A stretch of DNA of 64,000 nt from Hydractinia symbiolongicarpus. Its lineage: Eukaryota; Cnidaria; Hydrozoa; Anthoathecata; Hydractiniidae. The stretch covers positions 20,003,501 to 20,067,500 of the forward strand of contig NC_079881.1 of the NCBI RefSeq assembly GCF_029227915.1, written 5' to 3'. Positions within the stretch are counted from its first letter, which is position 1. Every line of letters begins with the position of its first letter. The notes under the pieces were generated by a model that worked only from the letters and a program-made list of their open reading frames with translations, did no database searches and had not been told where the DNA came from. A program made the position numbers and the translations under genes. Below are positions 21,242 to 35,200 of this stretch, piece after piece.

Positions 21242-24190
21242 CAAAAGCTTTTGTTTTAATTTAACTACATTACGTTCTTTGAAAATGTCTCATTTTTTTG
21301 TGTATTTTTCGTTTAAAACAAAAAGAAATGTTCAGTAGCAGTACAGTATATAAGAGTTAGAGAGCATCAATTAACAATATGCTGTCTTTAATAAAAAAAA
21401 TTTTCAGTCTAAATACTAAATAAATAGCATTAAACTTGAATTGAAGATTAAAAAGATTGTAAGATAAAATTTAGTTGCGGAAGATAATACCGTAAGTAAA
21501 AAGAATTGAAATTCTGTAGCTCATATATTCTTTGTACTTTTCAGAGAATTTCAAGTTTAAAAGCAAAATTTATTAAGAACTTTTGAAGGACAACGACCCG
21601 CTTTAAGGTTGAATTAAAATTGAACATAAATTTGTACTTAGAAACAACTAGGACCACTCGTTCAAATCGTATTTGGTGATGTTGCCGCTGCTATCTTAGG
21701 AGTCGTGTCATTTTGAAGACAACGAATCATGAAGCGCTACAAATTAATAACCTTATTTTAGAAACACTTCTAAAAAAATCCTATCATATTTTCCTGTAAT
21801 TCTGTTGTTTCAGATAATCCTGAAGAAATTGGCATATCCTATGGAGTTTTTGTAATAGCATTACACCTTCTGGCATGCCACCATACAGATTGCATTTAAA
21901 ATCTGGGCCATGCTCCTAAGAAATCTCCGCTTAAAAAATTGACTCCAGGTTAGTTGTGTGTCTCTTGAGAGACAACGTTTTTGATTGTAAATTTTTTACT
22001 GGGATTGCTGCACGTAATTGTGCTGTGATTGCTGTGATTAAGCTTCGCATTACGTCCAAAATAATTGAAGGGTATTTATGGCTACTAAAAAGGTGCCACA
22101 CAGTGTTGCTGCGCAGCATCTATCTTCTACAATGTCAAAACATTTGTTTTTAATATCTAACGCCTTTTAAAGTTTTTTAGTCTCATTTTTTTGTTGGACT
22201 AATGTTTGTTTTTCTATTTGGTGTTGCGTAAAGTTTAACCACTTTATTTCTGTCATATTAAAAGCATTTTTTTAATTTTATCCTTTCACACAAATACGTA
22301 TTGTATTTCAGACTAGACAAATAATGGCAATACCTCACTCTGTTAATGGTGAAAACACTAACGATATTAAAGTTGAAGATAGACGTTGGTACTTTATAAC
22401 CCATTGTAGTTTCCAACCATAGTGATTCATTTCTTCAAAAGCCCTTCCTTCTTTTTTTTAGGTTGTCGATATCACCATCCTTTTGTTTATATTTTTATTT
22501 GTTTTGTTCTTTATATAAAATGATGCACATTACACACCCAAAAGTAATGATTGAGTTCAAAGCTGGCGACAATGAGGTTCAAGCTTATTCAGAGAATTTA
22601 TCTTTGAATAACCTTTTGGCAAGACTGATACCCCTGTGTATCACAGCTAATACGGGCAATACAAAATGTCCGGGGGACCAGCAGGCCTTAACTCAGTAAA
22701 GCTATTCATGGTAAAAACTAACAGCATTATTCCTTTTTTTTTAACTATGTAGGTACAACGTTCCTTTTTCTCATCATTAACCTCCCTACATTAACAAACA
22801 ATTGCACAAGGTAACACACTTTCTGTTCTTCTATGATTGTATAAACACTTAAAAACCTTTTTTCTCCTGTACTTAAATACTTACCCTGGAGTGCGACGCC
22901 GTGTCTCCTGGCTATTATGTCAGCGTTACTTAATCTTAAGATTTCGTTGTTGTTTTTTATAAAAGGCGGGTTCGACGTTGACGTCGAACGAATGGATATT
23001 ACTAAAAATAAAACATTACATAGTTTTCGTCGATCGACGTCGACCTGGTCGAATTTGATGAAATTCAAAAGTAGGATTGCTTTCTACTTTTCGTTAACCG
23101 ATTGAAATTTATCCAATGAGATCATTGATTAGACACGTGATGTAAACAGTTTAACGCGGGAAATAAACATTCACTGAGAAACGGGAAGAAGTGAAAATGG
23201 CTGAAAAAAAATGACGATAAAGAAAAAAAACAGCCTTAGCGTGCTATAGTCCAATTTTTGGAAACCTTGATATTTATATTTACATGTTTCTTTTTTTCTG
23301 GTCAACCATAATCCTTACAAACTTTAATTTAAATGAAAGATGCCAAATAAAATACATAATATCGTAGTTATTTATAAACAAAAAAAAGAAAAGAATAAAA
23401 TTAAGAAAAAAATTTCACCCTATATTTAGGCATTTTTCTAAGAAAATTGAGACTCCGGTGAAAAAATGTTTTTTTATAAAAAAAGACTGTGCAACCAAGA
23501 CAAACAACTGCAAAAAAGCATCACCGTTACTTTAATATTCGCAGATGAATGTTGAAGAATTTAAGATAGCATAATAAGTTTGCGGATTTCAGTGTGTTGT
23601 TGAGAAGTTTCAAGGATAGTGTTTGGGAAAAGTGGCGCGAAAATATTTTTTGTTTATTTATGTCAAGAAATTCTAAGTACAAACTCAATTTCATTATTTC
23701 ATATGAAATTTATGTTAATGTTTTGAAATAGATTTAAATGAATCGCCATCGATCAAGGTATGATCGAATGTAGGGGGAACTCAATTTTCATAAAAACGCC
23801 ATCGATGAATTTAATCGACGATGATCGAGTCGACAACGTTTGTTTAAGTGGAAACCCGTCTAAACAATTGTCACATCTAATGTAATGTGTTTTCTCTAGG
23901 AGGATGAGGTTTCCTTTAGTGCTATTTTTTTCTAGTCAACATTTGACCAGTTCACACAAGAATCTGCCCAAATGATCTCTTTTTTAGTAGTAACCTTTTA
24001 TATGTTTTTATGTTTTTTATAACTCTTATAATAATACGGAGGGTATGTGACAGTCATAGTGGATATCGTCATTTTCCTCTAAAGTCGCCGAAATTTCCTT
24101 TGAAGTTGCCGAAAAAAGTATGTCTCAAATGTTAAATTTTATGACGTTTCGGGGCGACGTCAATAACACTACTTTAACGTTAATGTCCTA
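21242..24190. other. No firm gene; possible exon remnants and CpG-rich palindromes
   Basis: Two short plus-strand segments look coding-like but have no recognised family. One starts with ATGGCAATACC at 22324 (MAIPHSVNGENTND, then EDRRWYF). The other lies at 22520-22699 (KVMIEFKAGDNEVQAYSENL). CpG-rich palindromic clusters with GTCGA/ATCGA boxes lie at 22970-23060 and 23745-23840 and may be the two ends of a degraded DNA element. Nothing else is supported. Confidence 0.4.
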
Positions 24191-24359
24191 TATTAAATTA
24201 ATGAAGCCGTTACAGTGCACTTATAACTTTGAGGCCAAATAACTTGGAAACGAGGTGGTGAGGTCAATGATTTTTCACCGGGTGGGTAGCTAGGGACCAC
24301 CAGGACCAATTTGGGTAACTTTTCCAAACCTGGGTCCCACAATCCGTTTCTAAGTGGAC

Positions 24360-24690
24360 GGGTTGATGACGTCATCAAAAAGCCTTCAAACCCTAATATC
24401 TCTGCAACCGTTTGTCACAAGTACATGATCCTATACATTTTCTTGATCAGCGTTTCAAGATCTATACGATAAAGGCAACGGGTACACAAATTTTTGAAAA
24501 AATATTTTGTGTTTTGACAGGTGACGTCAGCAAATTTTTAAACCCTTATATCTCATTAACTGTTCATCGAAAGCGCATAATCATATACATTTTTTTGATC
24601 AGCGCTTTAAGCGCTACACAATGGAGGCAACGTGAATACAAGGTTCTCAATTATTTTTTGTTATGGATCGGTTGCTGACGTCATCAAAAT
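24360..24690. repeat. Two tandem ~155-bp units with TGACGTCA boxes
   Basis: The units at about 24366-24520 and 24521-24675 share the order GACGTCA, AAACCCT(T)ATATCTC, a CGTTTGTC/TGTTCATCGA segment, ATACATTTTnTTGATCAGCG, and GGCAACG. Another GACGTCATCAAAA at 24676 starts a third, truncated copy. The copies are diverged. Confidence 0.65.
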
Positions 24691-25540
24691 TCAAATGACT
24701 CTTCTTTTTCATTTTTATCCTGCCTCTTCAGTGGATATTTCCACGGGCCTTATCGACTAGTATGTATTTATTATAGGCTCGTCACAACTACTCTGAGATG
24801 ATTATGATTGAGCACAAGTACTCGTACAAGTAAAATGAGATCTCATTTTCCACCACAATCCTAACATGGAAATTTAAAACGAAAGAAACAATGCTCCTAA
24901 AAAATGCATATTGATATCTACACAAGTATTTTATATCAGAAACAGGTATCAACTTCACGTCAAAATTGTAAAACTTTGGAACTAAAATATGTATGACGCA
25001 AAAATTATTATTGTTTTTTATTTTTGCCTTACAAGGTTGGCAATTGTTTTCATAATTTTGAGAAAAGAAGACTATTAGCTGAAAAAGGTACTGTATCCAA
25101 CTGAAGCAATTTCCAGGTTGAACGCCTTTTTTAAAGAAAGTTGTACTTTGGCAAATAATGTCTGTTTTCTTCCATATACGACGTAATGCGTATTTCTTCA
25201 TTTAGGATTTTGCTAGAAAGTAATTCAAACTATAAATTCCGCATAAAAACGTACTCTTCCACAAGTAAAAAGAAAAAAAAAATTATTAAACTAAACAACT
25301 TGTGCTTCTTTTTCTGATCTATTGTCCTAGGAAAAAAATGCTACGGAGAAACCAGAAATAATAAAAAGGACGTGTCCATTGTTTACTGTTGTCTATTTTA
25401 TGTAATTAACGAATTAAAATTATTTTTTCTTGCGAAAATGAAATCAAAAACAAACTTTTGATAAAAAGGGCATTAAAAGCTTTATTTTGTTTATTTTGTT
25501 TTATTTTTTATTTATTTTTATCCAAGCATTATAAGAAAAC
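24691..25540. other. No gene supported
   Basis: A 137-codon minus-strand frame (25201-24788) is the longest outside the satellite and the genes, but it has no recognisable motif and is rich in Ile, Phe and Asn. I treat it as chance. A single copy of the CCACGGG repeat (next entry) ends near 24760. Confidence 0.45.
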
Positions 25541-26105
25541 TAGTCGTTAGCCCGTCCTTTAAATTAACCCGTTGCAACAAAGTGGACAGAAATATATTGC
25601 ATTTGGTATTGATGCGCATTTTTAAAATTTCGTGTTTCCGTTACGGGACACGGCTTTTGCGGACACAGACAGACGACGGCTATTATTATAGAGACTAGCC
25701 GTTAACCCGTGGAAAAATCCACGGGGTCGCCCGTCCTTTATATATCGCATTTCATGTTTCTGTAACAGGACGCGGTTTCCGCAGACAGACAGACAAAATA
25801 CGGCTATTATTAAAGAGACTAGTCGTTAGCCCGTGGGAAAAACCACGGGGTCGCCCGTCTTTTAATCTTGCCCATTGCAACAAACTGGACAAAAATATAT
25901 CGCATTTGGTATTGGTGCGCATTTTAAAAATTTCGTGTGTACGTTACGGGACGTGGCTTTCGTGGACACACAGACACAATACGGCTATTATTAAAGAGAC
26001 TAGTCGGTTGCCCGTGGAAAAATCCACGGGTTCGACCGTCCTTTTTTACCGCATTGCGTGCGCCTCTAGGCAGGCAGACAGACGTATACGGGTATTATAA
26101 TATAG
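25541..26105. repeat. Tandem block of a dispersed hairpin repeat, ~4 copies
   Basis: Successive copies start with GACTAGTCGTTAGCCCGTGG or variants near 25540, 25695, 25818 and 25998. They carry a short hairpin (CCCGTGGAAAAATCCACGGG), then GTCGCCCGTCCTTT, a GCATTTC/TTACGGGAC segment, the phrase GACAGACAGAC and TACGGCTATTATTA. Single copies or fragments recur at 24740-24760, 27958-28005, 32195-32315, 35695-35895 and 38795-39055. The family is unassigned. The shared ends (GACTAGTCG and TATTATAATATAGA) suggest a short non-autonomous element that also expands in tandem. Confidence 0.75.
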
Positions 26106-29100
26106 ATTATTTTCCCTTTAGATTTAGAAGATGAGTTGAAATATTTCTACTCAGTCTCGAATTCGCATAAAGAGAGAAAAATGCGAGAGGAAAATTGGAA
26201 CTTACCAAAGCCCATGCAGAATTTAGAATTAGATTTATCTGTTGCTTTAAGACAGGTTGTAGGTGTCAAGTAGAATAATTTGCGCAAATCTCGATGGATA
26301 AAATTATTTTACAATTTTAGAAACTGAAAATTAAACTATGTTTTCATAAGATGAATTGAAATGTATCTATGGTTTTTATAACTTGTATTTACTACACATT
26401 TCACTGCACTATTTTATTTAAAAACTACTTGCTATTTGATTTCTCTGTGTCCAATTTTTATGGCTTCAATATTTCAAAGAAATAATGTAACCTTATCCCC
26501 TATTTAATTTATCTAACTTTTGCTTGAGAGTTTCACTTTACCCGAAGTAAAGTAAAATTTTAAACTGCACAGCTTCTTTAAAAATATATATGACTCCAGA
26601 AAACCCGAGATAATTTATTCATCTTTTCCCGTTGTTGTCGGCAAAGTAAAATTGTGATACTCTGCTGATCAGATCCAAAGTTAATTTTATTCCTTATTGG
26701 TTTTGTTTCACCACTGAATTAAAAATATTTGCTAAACATGCAATATATCATTGGATGGGACTTTTAAATGTGTTGTATGCTCGTTGTCGTTAAATGTCGC
26801 CACATAGGGGTGACTACTATAATGTACGTAATTTATTGCAACAGCCTACAACCTACCAAATAAGAACATTTGAGAGCGTTAAAAACAAGCACATCTAGCC
26901 TAGAGAAAATCAAAAATGAGAATAATTTTTTATTTATTTTTTTAATTTGGAAATCCAAAATAAAAAATGTACATATTTTTCAAATCGGAAATAAGAGAGT
27001 AAATACTATCAAGTGACACTCTTAACAGCTGGTTATTTTTTACCACTTGTTTCCGATCACATCATAGCACAATAAACATATAAGTACCGCCCTTTTTGCT
27101 CAACTCTCCGCACTTCTACGCACAGGATTTTTATAGCTAGAGCATTTTCATAATTAGCATTTTTTATAGTGAACCATGATTCAGCGTTTAATATTTTAGG
27201 GAAATTCTAATATATGTCCGGACATAAATAGTCGTTTTGTTACCGAAAGAGAGCATTGTAACTGTTAGTCATTTCTCTGCTGTTGAATGCGCGTCAACAT
27301 TTTTCTTGGACTTTGTTCTTTAAAATGTCCTGAAAATGAAGAGTTTGTATCCCTAAAAGTCATTGACAATTAAGTAGAAAACAACATCAAGTCGTTATTT
27401 TTTCATAATTTTTCAAATTTCTGATAAAACTTTTTATAAAGTCGCCTAAATTTCAGCTGAGGCTTGATGTGCGTATTGCTTCACATTTTTTTAGCCTCTG
27501 ATGTTCTTAATTGCAAAATGTTGGGAAATACACCTTTCCCGAATTTCATAAACTATAAAAATTATGACGTCTCGTTGTATATCTGAGGAAAGTAATTATT
27601 TTGAAAACAAGGCTATTCTTAGAAAGCTCGTTTGTATGAAGGGTTTTACTGTAGCCAAATTTCAGTTAGCAATAGAGGCACTTAACAAACAATATTTACG
27701 AAATTAGGTTATTTTTTCTACCTTTTAAAAATGAACTTAGGGAACAGAATCATTTTCTTTAATTGAGTTTGGCATAATTAGGAAATCCGGTAAAGGTCTT
27801 CAAATTTATATTTTTAAACAGATTATCCTTAAACATTCTTATCCTAAATAATATAATATTATAATATTACTAAAAACGAAAAAAAGCTTTTCCGAAATAA
27901 GTGTTTATAGCTGTATACTTCTGTCACGCAAAATAGTAGCACATAGCATGCGTAAATAAAGGACGGGTGCAACCGTAAATTTATCCACGGTCTATTAAAT
28001 AGATTGTTAGTAATTCTTTGTTATAGATTAAAAGCTACATAAAAAACATGTACTTTAGTTTTCAAAAAAGCAATCTGTCTGGAGTGTTGAGAATAGTGCA
28101 AAAAGTACATATGAATCAGAAACGAAGCCTTGGGAACGAGTAAATTTAAATCGGCAATATATCGACGTTGCATTTTAAAATGATTTTGACTTTTGAAACA
28201 AACGTGCAAAAGCCCTCTTAAATATTGTTGAATGTTAAGCACTCTGATACATGCACCTTAACCCTACGTACTAAAAGAAATTAATCTTAACGCAAAACCA
28301 TTTCAATATGGCGAAGGAGAAGTGTCGTACTAATTTTAATGTATTTACTCGCATTCAACTGGTGTTCTCCTATTGGGTTCTACCTTGCGTGTAGGTATTT
28401 CAGAACAGAATAAATAGTACTGGCTACATTGTAGGCATCTTGATGTCGGGGCCTGTTTAATGCTAGGAGTGCGGACCTATGAAAATATTATTACATGTTT
28501 ACGAAGAAGTGTATTTTGTGACTTAGGATTTCCTACGCAACATAATTGGTAAGAAATTACAAGGCGCAACATTTAAATTAAAAAAGATTTAAACCTTGCA
28601 TTTTCCACTTTTTTATAGACACAAAAACATTGGGAAATTTATCGCAGAATTAATTGTTGCAATTTTGCAAAACTTGTATTAACAGATCTTAACATAAAGT
28701 ATTTGGATCAAAATTATTTGTAAGCACTGTAAAATAAATAAAAAAAATATACAGAACAAGATAAGAACAACTTCAGGCAAAACAATTTGAAAAATAAGAA
28801 GGCTGTTACCAAACTTCCTTGTTCTTATATACAAAAAGAGCACAGGGTGGTCTCCCTAAAAGAGCCCTAGTTGACAACCAAGGACCCCGACAGCATAATA
28901 TGTGAAAGAGGCCTAAAGGCTCATCTCCACTATAACCGGAATATTTCCGTTATATCGGAAATTCAGTAAAATGGAAACGCCTATAATACGCTTATTTAAA
29001 TTGTGGTGGTGGTGATCCCAAACTTAAATTTTCATATTTTGCGAATAAAGATTTACATTCGTCAGCCAAGATTGATCACTGATCTTTAGAAAAAGTTTTC

Positions 29101-29278
29101 AATTTAAAAGCTGCTACACCAACCTTATTTCCAGGATCATCTCCCGCATGTGTTAACAAAAACTGCTAGGAAGGCAGAAGACGAAGTTGCCACATAAATC
29201 AATAATAAGCTCTGTCCTTTGCTCACAAATAAAGCACATGTTATTTTGACATTGAACAGCGAGTAGAAACGATTTAAA
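26106..29278. other. No gene seen upstream of the integrase gene
   Basis: The sequence is AT-rich, with no domain-bearing frame on either strand. A fragment of the CCACGG repeat lies at 27958-28005. The 5' terminus of the downstream integrase element, if it is a transposon, should lie here. I could not find an inverted copy of sequence from 42728-43021. Confidence 0.5.
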
Positions 29279-32200
29279 ATGGCGTTGGTGACATATGAAT
29301 ACGAAATGGAAGAGATGTTACATTTTTTGACGACAGCAACCTACTCAAGTAAGCTCTCAAAATCACAAAAAAAGAACTTACGCCGAAAGGCAAAGCAATA
29401 TGAACATTCAAATGGTAATTACTTTAAATTTGTATTCTTTTCACTTAAGTATTTCCACAATTTTTTCTCCAAACTACACCTTCTACAAATTGTTTTTTTA
29501 TGTTTATAAGAAGGCCAAGATTTTAACAGAAAGTAGACTTGATGCGCTTATTACTTACACTTTTTAAGTCTCGAATGTTTTTATTTACGTTTTTCCAAAA
29601 ACGTCAAAAAAATTAAATTTAGGCTTTTAAATAGATGGTATTAAAACATGTTATTGTAGAAGGAAAATAATAGCCTTTTCAGAAATAATTGCTTTGTGAT
29701 TCTGGACCTTATTTTTTTCTTGAAAATTATGAGGGAATACAGGCTGACCTTTCTTATGTTCTTATTTTTTGGCAAAATATCAGCCTTACCGTTCTTATAA
29801 ACTATGTTTAAAGTGAAAAAGTGCATGCAATACCTAACTATGCAAAAAATCGTTTAAAAATATAAAAAATTTACAAAAGGTTTTTAATAGTATTACATTA
29901 TCCGCGTAAATTTTCATGCGTTTCGCTCAAAATAGTAATAGTCAATGTGTGTTGGTTTAAGATACACTGAAACTGAAATGGTATCATTGTTGCGTTTGAC
30001 CAAAGTTTCAAGGAAAACAATGCTTCCATCCTGTTCTTCGTGCGTGTTTTGCAAAAGTAAACAAAATACTAATAAACAACAGGAAAGAGGTGGTAATCAG
30101 GGCAAAGAAATAAATATTTTTTGTTCCCTTACTTTTTGACTGGCGCACAATAGGTCATGGATGGCGCTAGACCTAATTTCTCGAGTAGAGGAATTACGGC
30201 CGACGTAAATAGGGCCGATATGTATTTAGAGCCGGCGTAAAAAGAGCCCATAAAATTATTGGATAATATAACTGTAGGATCCTAGAAGGCCCAAACCTTA
30301 AGAAGTGGGTCTCAGGGATCCGATTTTGTTAATTTTTATTTTATTAACCCTATTTTAACCCTATTCGCCCGCCCCCCCTCCCTGACGGCATTTTTATAGC
30401 TCCTTATTGCTATGCTATATGGCTATGATACTTAATGAATTTCAATATTTATCTATTAGAAACCTGCATGCTAAATTTTCAGGTCCCATATCTTTCAGGG
30501 GCTTTGATATTGGCCATTACTCTAAACTACCCCTAAAAATCTCTATGAAATTCTTATAATGAGGAAATTATAACAACTCTTGTTAGGATTATCCTTAGAA
30601 CTTGAAATTTGCAACATAACTTTTTTTCAGCAAGAAGAATCATTAAACATATTTTGGACACGTGACTAATCCGATTTCCCGATTTTATCAGGTTTTACCT
30701 AAAAATCTGAAAAAAACGGATTTTCGGGCAATTATTGGCAATTTTTTTGCGATCCATGTAAAAACTGGAAAATATGTTAAAAAGCTTTTACTTAGCTTTC
30801 AGAAACTTTAAACAGATTGTAAAAATTCTAGAACAAAAGATATTAGGCATCTAATGGCGTCACGGAAAATGTGCTGACGCAAGCAAATAATTATATTATA
30901 TTATATTATATTATACTTATGTTATAATTATAGTCACATTGTTACTTTATGCTGACAGGCGGGAAAAAATGCACCAAAAATGGATGCAAAAAATATGTAC
31001 GACGGACAAAGAGCTGGGGAAAGGGAAACCCAACATACGGCTGCGCGCACCCATCTTAAACACACAGGCAATGGTATTATTGACATAGCGATGAAATTCT
31101 TAAGTACGAGACAACATTAGTAGTATGCCAGGAATGCAAGGAGTGTAAGATATATGTCGTAATTTTCTATCAGCGTTGTCCTGGCTGGAAAATTAGTCGC
31201 CCAAGAAGAATATGATGATGGAAAAGTCGGCTGAAAAAGTGACCAGGGAAGTGTCCTCTTAGCAATTTGTTTACTTAAAATGTTCTTGCGATCGCTACAA
31301 GCAGGACATTTGCAAATATGCTATCAAGATATATTATAGCAACTGCCTATAATTACATCTGTAAACAAAGCAAAGTAGAGATACTAAAAATAAAATTAAC
31401 AGTAAACCTTTATTAAATTATAAAAGGAATTATCAATTTCTCTTTTTCTGTATTTCTGAATTCGTTGGGTTACCTGAAGTGGATTATATTTTCCATAAAT
31501 TAAATTTCGCAGTTTTTGCGGCTTTTAAAATAGTCGCGAAATTTAATCCGCCCTAATTATTTTAAGTAAATGCTCTCCGCAAAAGTAGGCAGACACAAAA
31601 TATCAATGGGATGGCAAGTCGAAGAGATGCTGGAAACGAGTATGTTGGTTAAAAAGGTAATCAAATATGGAACAGAGCTTTTTTGTTTTATCATGTTACC
31701 TAAACCCTAATTACAACATAAAAAATGGCTAGAAATATCAATCTGACTTCGACGGATCGATGACACCCATATTAACATCTGTTTTGCCCAGCACAAAATT
31801 GATCGTGACGACGACAACTTTTCCAAATTCGAATATAAATTAGCTATCGAAAACAGCAATGTCTTTGATAATTTCTTATAATTTAAACTTTGTTTTGTAT
31901 GTTTTAGAAAAATTACTACTTTTACTGTAAATTATGTTTCATACGCGAAAAATTTAAAAATTGCTTATCCTGGAGCATTAAGTCACTCTAAATATACTTT
32001 AAACGGATCATCCGTGAAATTAAACCGTGAATATGGCGTCTGCAAAAATTAGCCGACTCGAAATTTAATTTAATCTAAGTTACGTTATAAAAAAAATGCG
32101 ATAATTATGTATAAAAACGTGAATGGAATCAGATTACACTTGTGACATCTTGCTACAGTATTTGGACTTTATCTAAGGCAAGTTAAGAAAGTTAATCACC

Positions 32201-35200
32201 GACTCATGGATAAATCCACAGTTTCACCCTCACCTTTATATACCGCCTTTTGTGTCCTACTACTGCAGTTCCATTTTGCGTTACAGTGCACGGGTACTAT
32301 AATATAAACTAGTAATATAGATAAAAATAAAAACATCTTACACTATTTTGTTTATTTGGTCAACCTAATATTTTAAATTTATGTTTTAATTTAACAACGG
32401 ATAACTTCAACTTTCATTATTTTAAAGTGTTTTATGGGTTTCCTTGGACTCGAACCTTGGCTAACTCGAACATTCGTTAACTTTTTTCTCTCCTAAGGCT
32501 AATTTCTCAGGATAACACAAACTTTTTACTCGAGGAAAGGAAATCAAGTAACTTTCCTCTCTAGCCTCTTCAAAGAAACCATAATAAAAATGCCTTATTA
32601 ATAAGATTGGTGTGTTAATATTGTGTGTGTTTGTATTAGATTGTCTAAAGAAAAAACTCGAACTATTATCTCATTTAAGTTCGACTAAAGGGGAGCTTCG
32701 TTTAACTCGAACTTTGATAAGTCAAACTATTTTTTTTCAGTCCCTTTAGGGCTTGAGTTACCGACTGATTATATATTTGAACATAGGACTTTTTAAAACA
32801 GTTATTACCCTGTCCATTTCGTTAGGCCAAAATTTATATAGGGACTTTGAACAAGTGCTTTTATATGGTCCATATTTTAGGAAAGCTTCTGAGATACGTA
32901 ACCCTAAACAGGCAGCGACTTCTTGCTGAAGTGGTTACAACAGAAGAGCAAAAAAATATCATCTTCGTGGAGAATCACGATAGTCCGATTGGCGGTCATC
33001 CTGGTGAAACAAAGACCATTCAGAAAATTAAAGAAAAGTTTTTTTGGCCAAATATGTCTACTGACTTGCGACAGAGAGTAAGTTTATTCTTGTCATCTTT
33101 TTTCATATTTAATCGATGGCACATAATATGTTGTGTTGTTCAATAACGGGGGCTTTAATTTTAATTCCAAATTTGTGGAACTTGGTTAAATTTCCTCGAA
33201 TATGGCTCTTTTGACGTGAAACAAAGTTTAGTGGACCATAAACTGTATCCCAAGGAAGTTTTTCTTGTTTTCTTAAATTTGAATTCAAAATAGGTTTGTT
33301 AAATTGCTACATATGTTGCCAAGCTGCAAGAACCTGAAATAGTGAAATACGTGTAATTAAATATTATTTTTAAGGTTCAAAAGTGCACTACTTGTCAAAA
33401 ACATGGCAGCTTGCCATCTCTAAGAAAAGAGTTAGTTCCAATTCAGGTCTGTTTCTTTCTCTTTGTGTCCTTGCCATATCATTATTCTCTGTCTGTTGTC
33501 TGTTCTGATGACAACAATCAAATTAATTTTAGACAAGCAAAGTGTGGGAGCTTGTCGGAATTGATTTCGTGGGACCATTGCCGGAAACAGAGAGGGGGAA
33601 TAAATACATTATTACTTGCACCGATCTTTTCTCGAAATGGCCGGTCGCGTACGCTGCACCAAACAAAGAGGCAACCACGGTGGCAAACAAAATGTTAAGA
33701 ATATTTACAACATTTGGCATCCCAAAAGCTGTCTTGTCTGATAACGGCAGCGAGTTCTGTAATAAGGTAAGAAGCAATTGAAATTACTTACCTGTACAGG
33801 GTGAACAAAACACAATGATCACACATTGATGTGATTCAATTCGAATAAAAATATTTGTGTTAAACACACAGTCACCACATTGTCGCGTGGTATCCAGTTA
33901 AACAAGAATTACAAATATCTAAAATAAAAAGTAAACAAATTAGAGAAACTTACCTAGAACTACGTACTAACTACTAACAGACGAAATTTTTGTGGAATTT
34001 GAATTCGCTTTTGAGATAAGCAAAATTGCCAATTTTAATTAATTTTGCGATGTTAAATTCTCTTAAGAATGTAAAGACATGTTTATCTGTATTTGTTTTT
34101 TGTATCAACTCATTTTAAGTACTAGGCTTATCATAAAAAGTTCTCGGAATTTTATTGCGCGATTAAGCCAAAATTATTGGTTTCGCAAAAATTATTTTCG
34201 CGCATCAAGGTCAAAATCGGTATGCAATATTTCAGGTTTAGGCTAAAATAAAAATATTTTCTAAAAAAACAGTCTGATTTATACAGCGATATCCTCGTAG
34301 TCCATAAACCAGGGTTCACATTGGTAAATTAGTTCATCAAATATTAGGAATTTTATGGGTCTTCACAAAACCAAGTAAAAAAATGAACACAATGACACCT
34401 CCTGTACTTTACTTCACTAAGGTGACATATAAAACTTGCATACAATACAATTTTCTATTAGTTCTTTTTGAAAGAATGAATTTTAAAATCCCTCTTGCAC
34501 ATAAAGTTGATTTGTATTACTCTGGTCTATAAAATACAAATTTGAGGGAATTAGACTTCCCGTCTTTGAATATATGATCATTTCAACAAATTTGATATCA
34601 AACTTCAAAATTTCACCTCTTGTCTCAAGAACCACCGTGAACTGCTTGTTTTTATATATAAAGATATACCTTTAAAATAAGTCGGGCAGAGGTTTTCCCT
34701 CTAGGTTGTGTGGTGTTTTGAGAGATTTAAGTACTTGCACCATCAATACATTTAGCTCAATGATGAATTATATGAACAGCTAGGAATTGAAAGGCGTCGG
34801 ACAGCTGTTTACCATCCGCAGGCAAATGGCCAAGATGAAAATACCAACAAAAACATTAAAAAGTAAATTTTACTGTCCTTGCGTTACTTTTAATTTAATT
34901 TGATTTTGTTTTACATTTTCGCTATAAACCTAATTCTAATTATTAAGTAAACTACGAAAATTGGTAAATGAAAATGCTACAAATTGGGATGATCTTCTCG
35001 ATGTTGTTCTATTTTCGTTGAGAACAGAAAGGCAGACATCAACAAAAGTATCACCATTTGAAGTGATGTTTGGAGGGCGTCTACCTAAATTTGAAGAAGA
35101 GTTTGATGGGGTACTTATATAGTTTTTTTGATTTCTTATGATGGGATTTGCCGCTTTTTTTACTTTTGTAATTACTCCTAAAACTTTTACAATTGTCAAT

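Noticed and set aside
24788-25201. 137-codon minus-strand frame as a gene
   Set aside because: It has no motif, low-complexity hydrophobic composition, no splice context and no similar neighbour.
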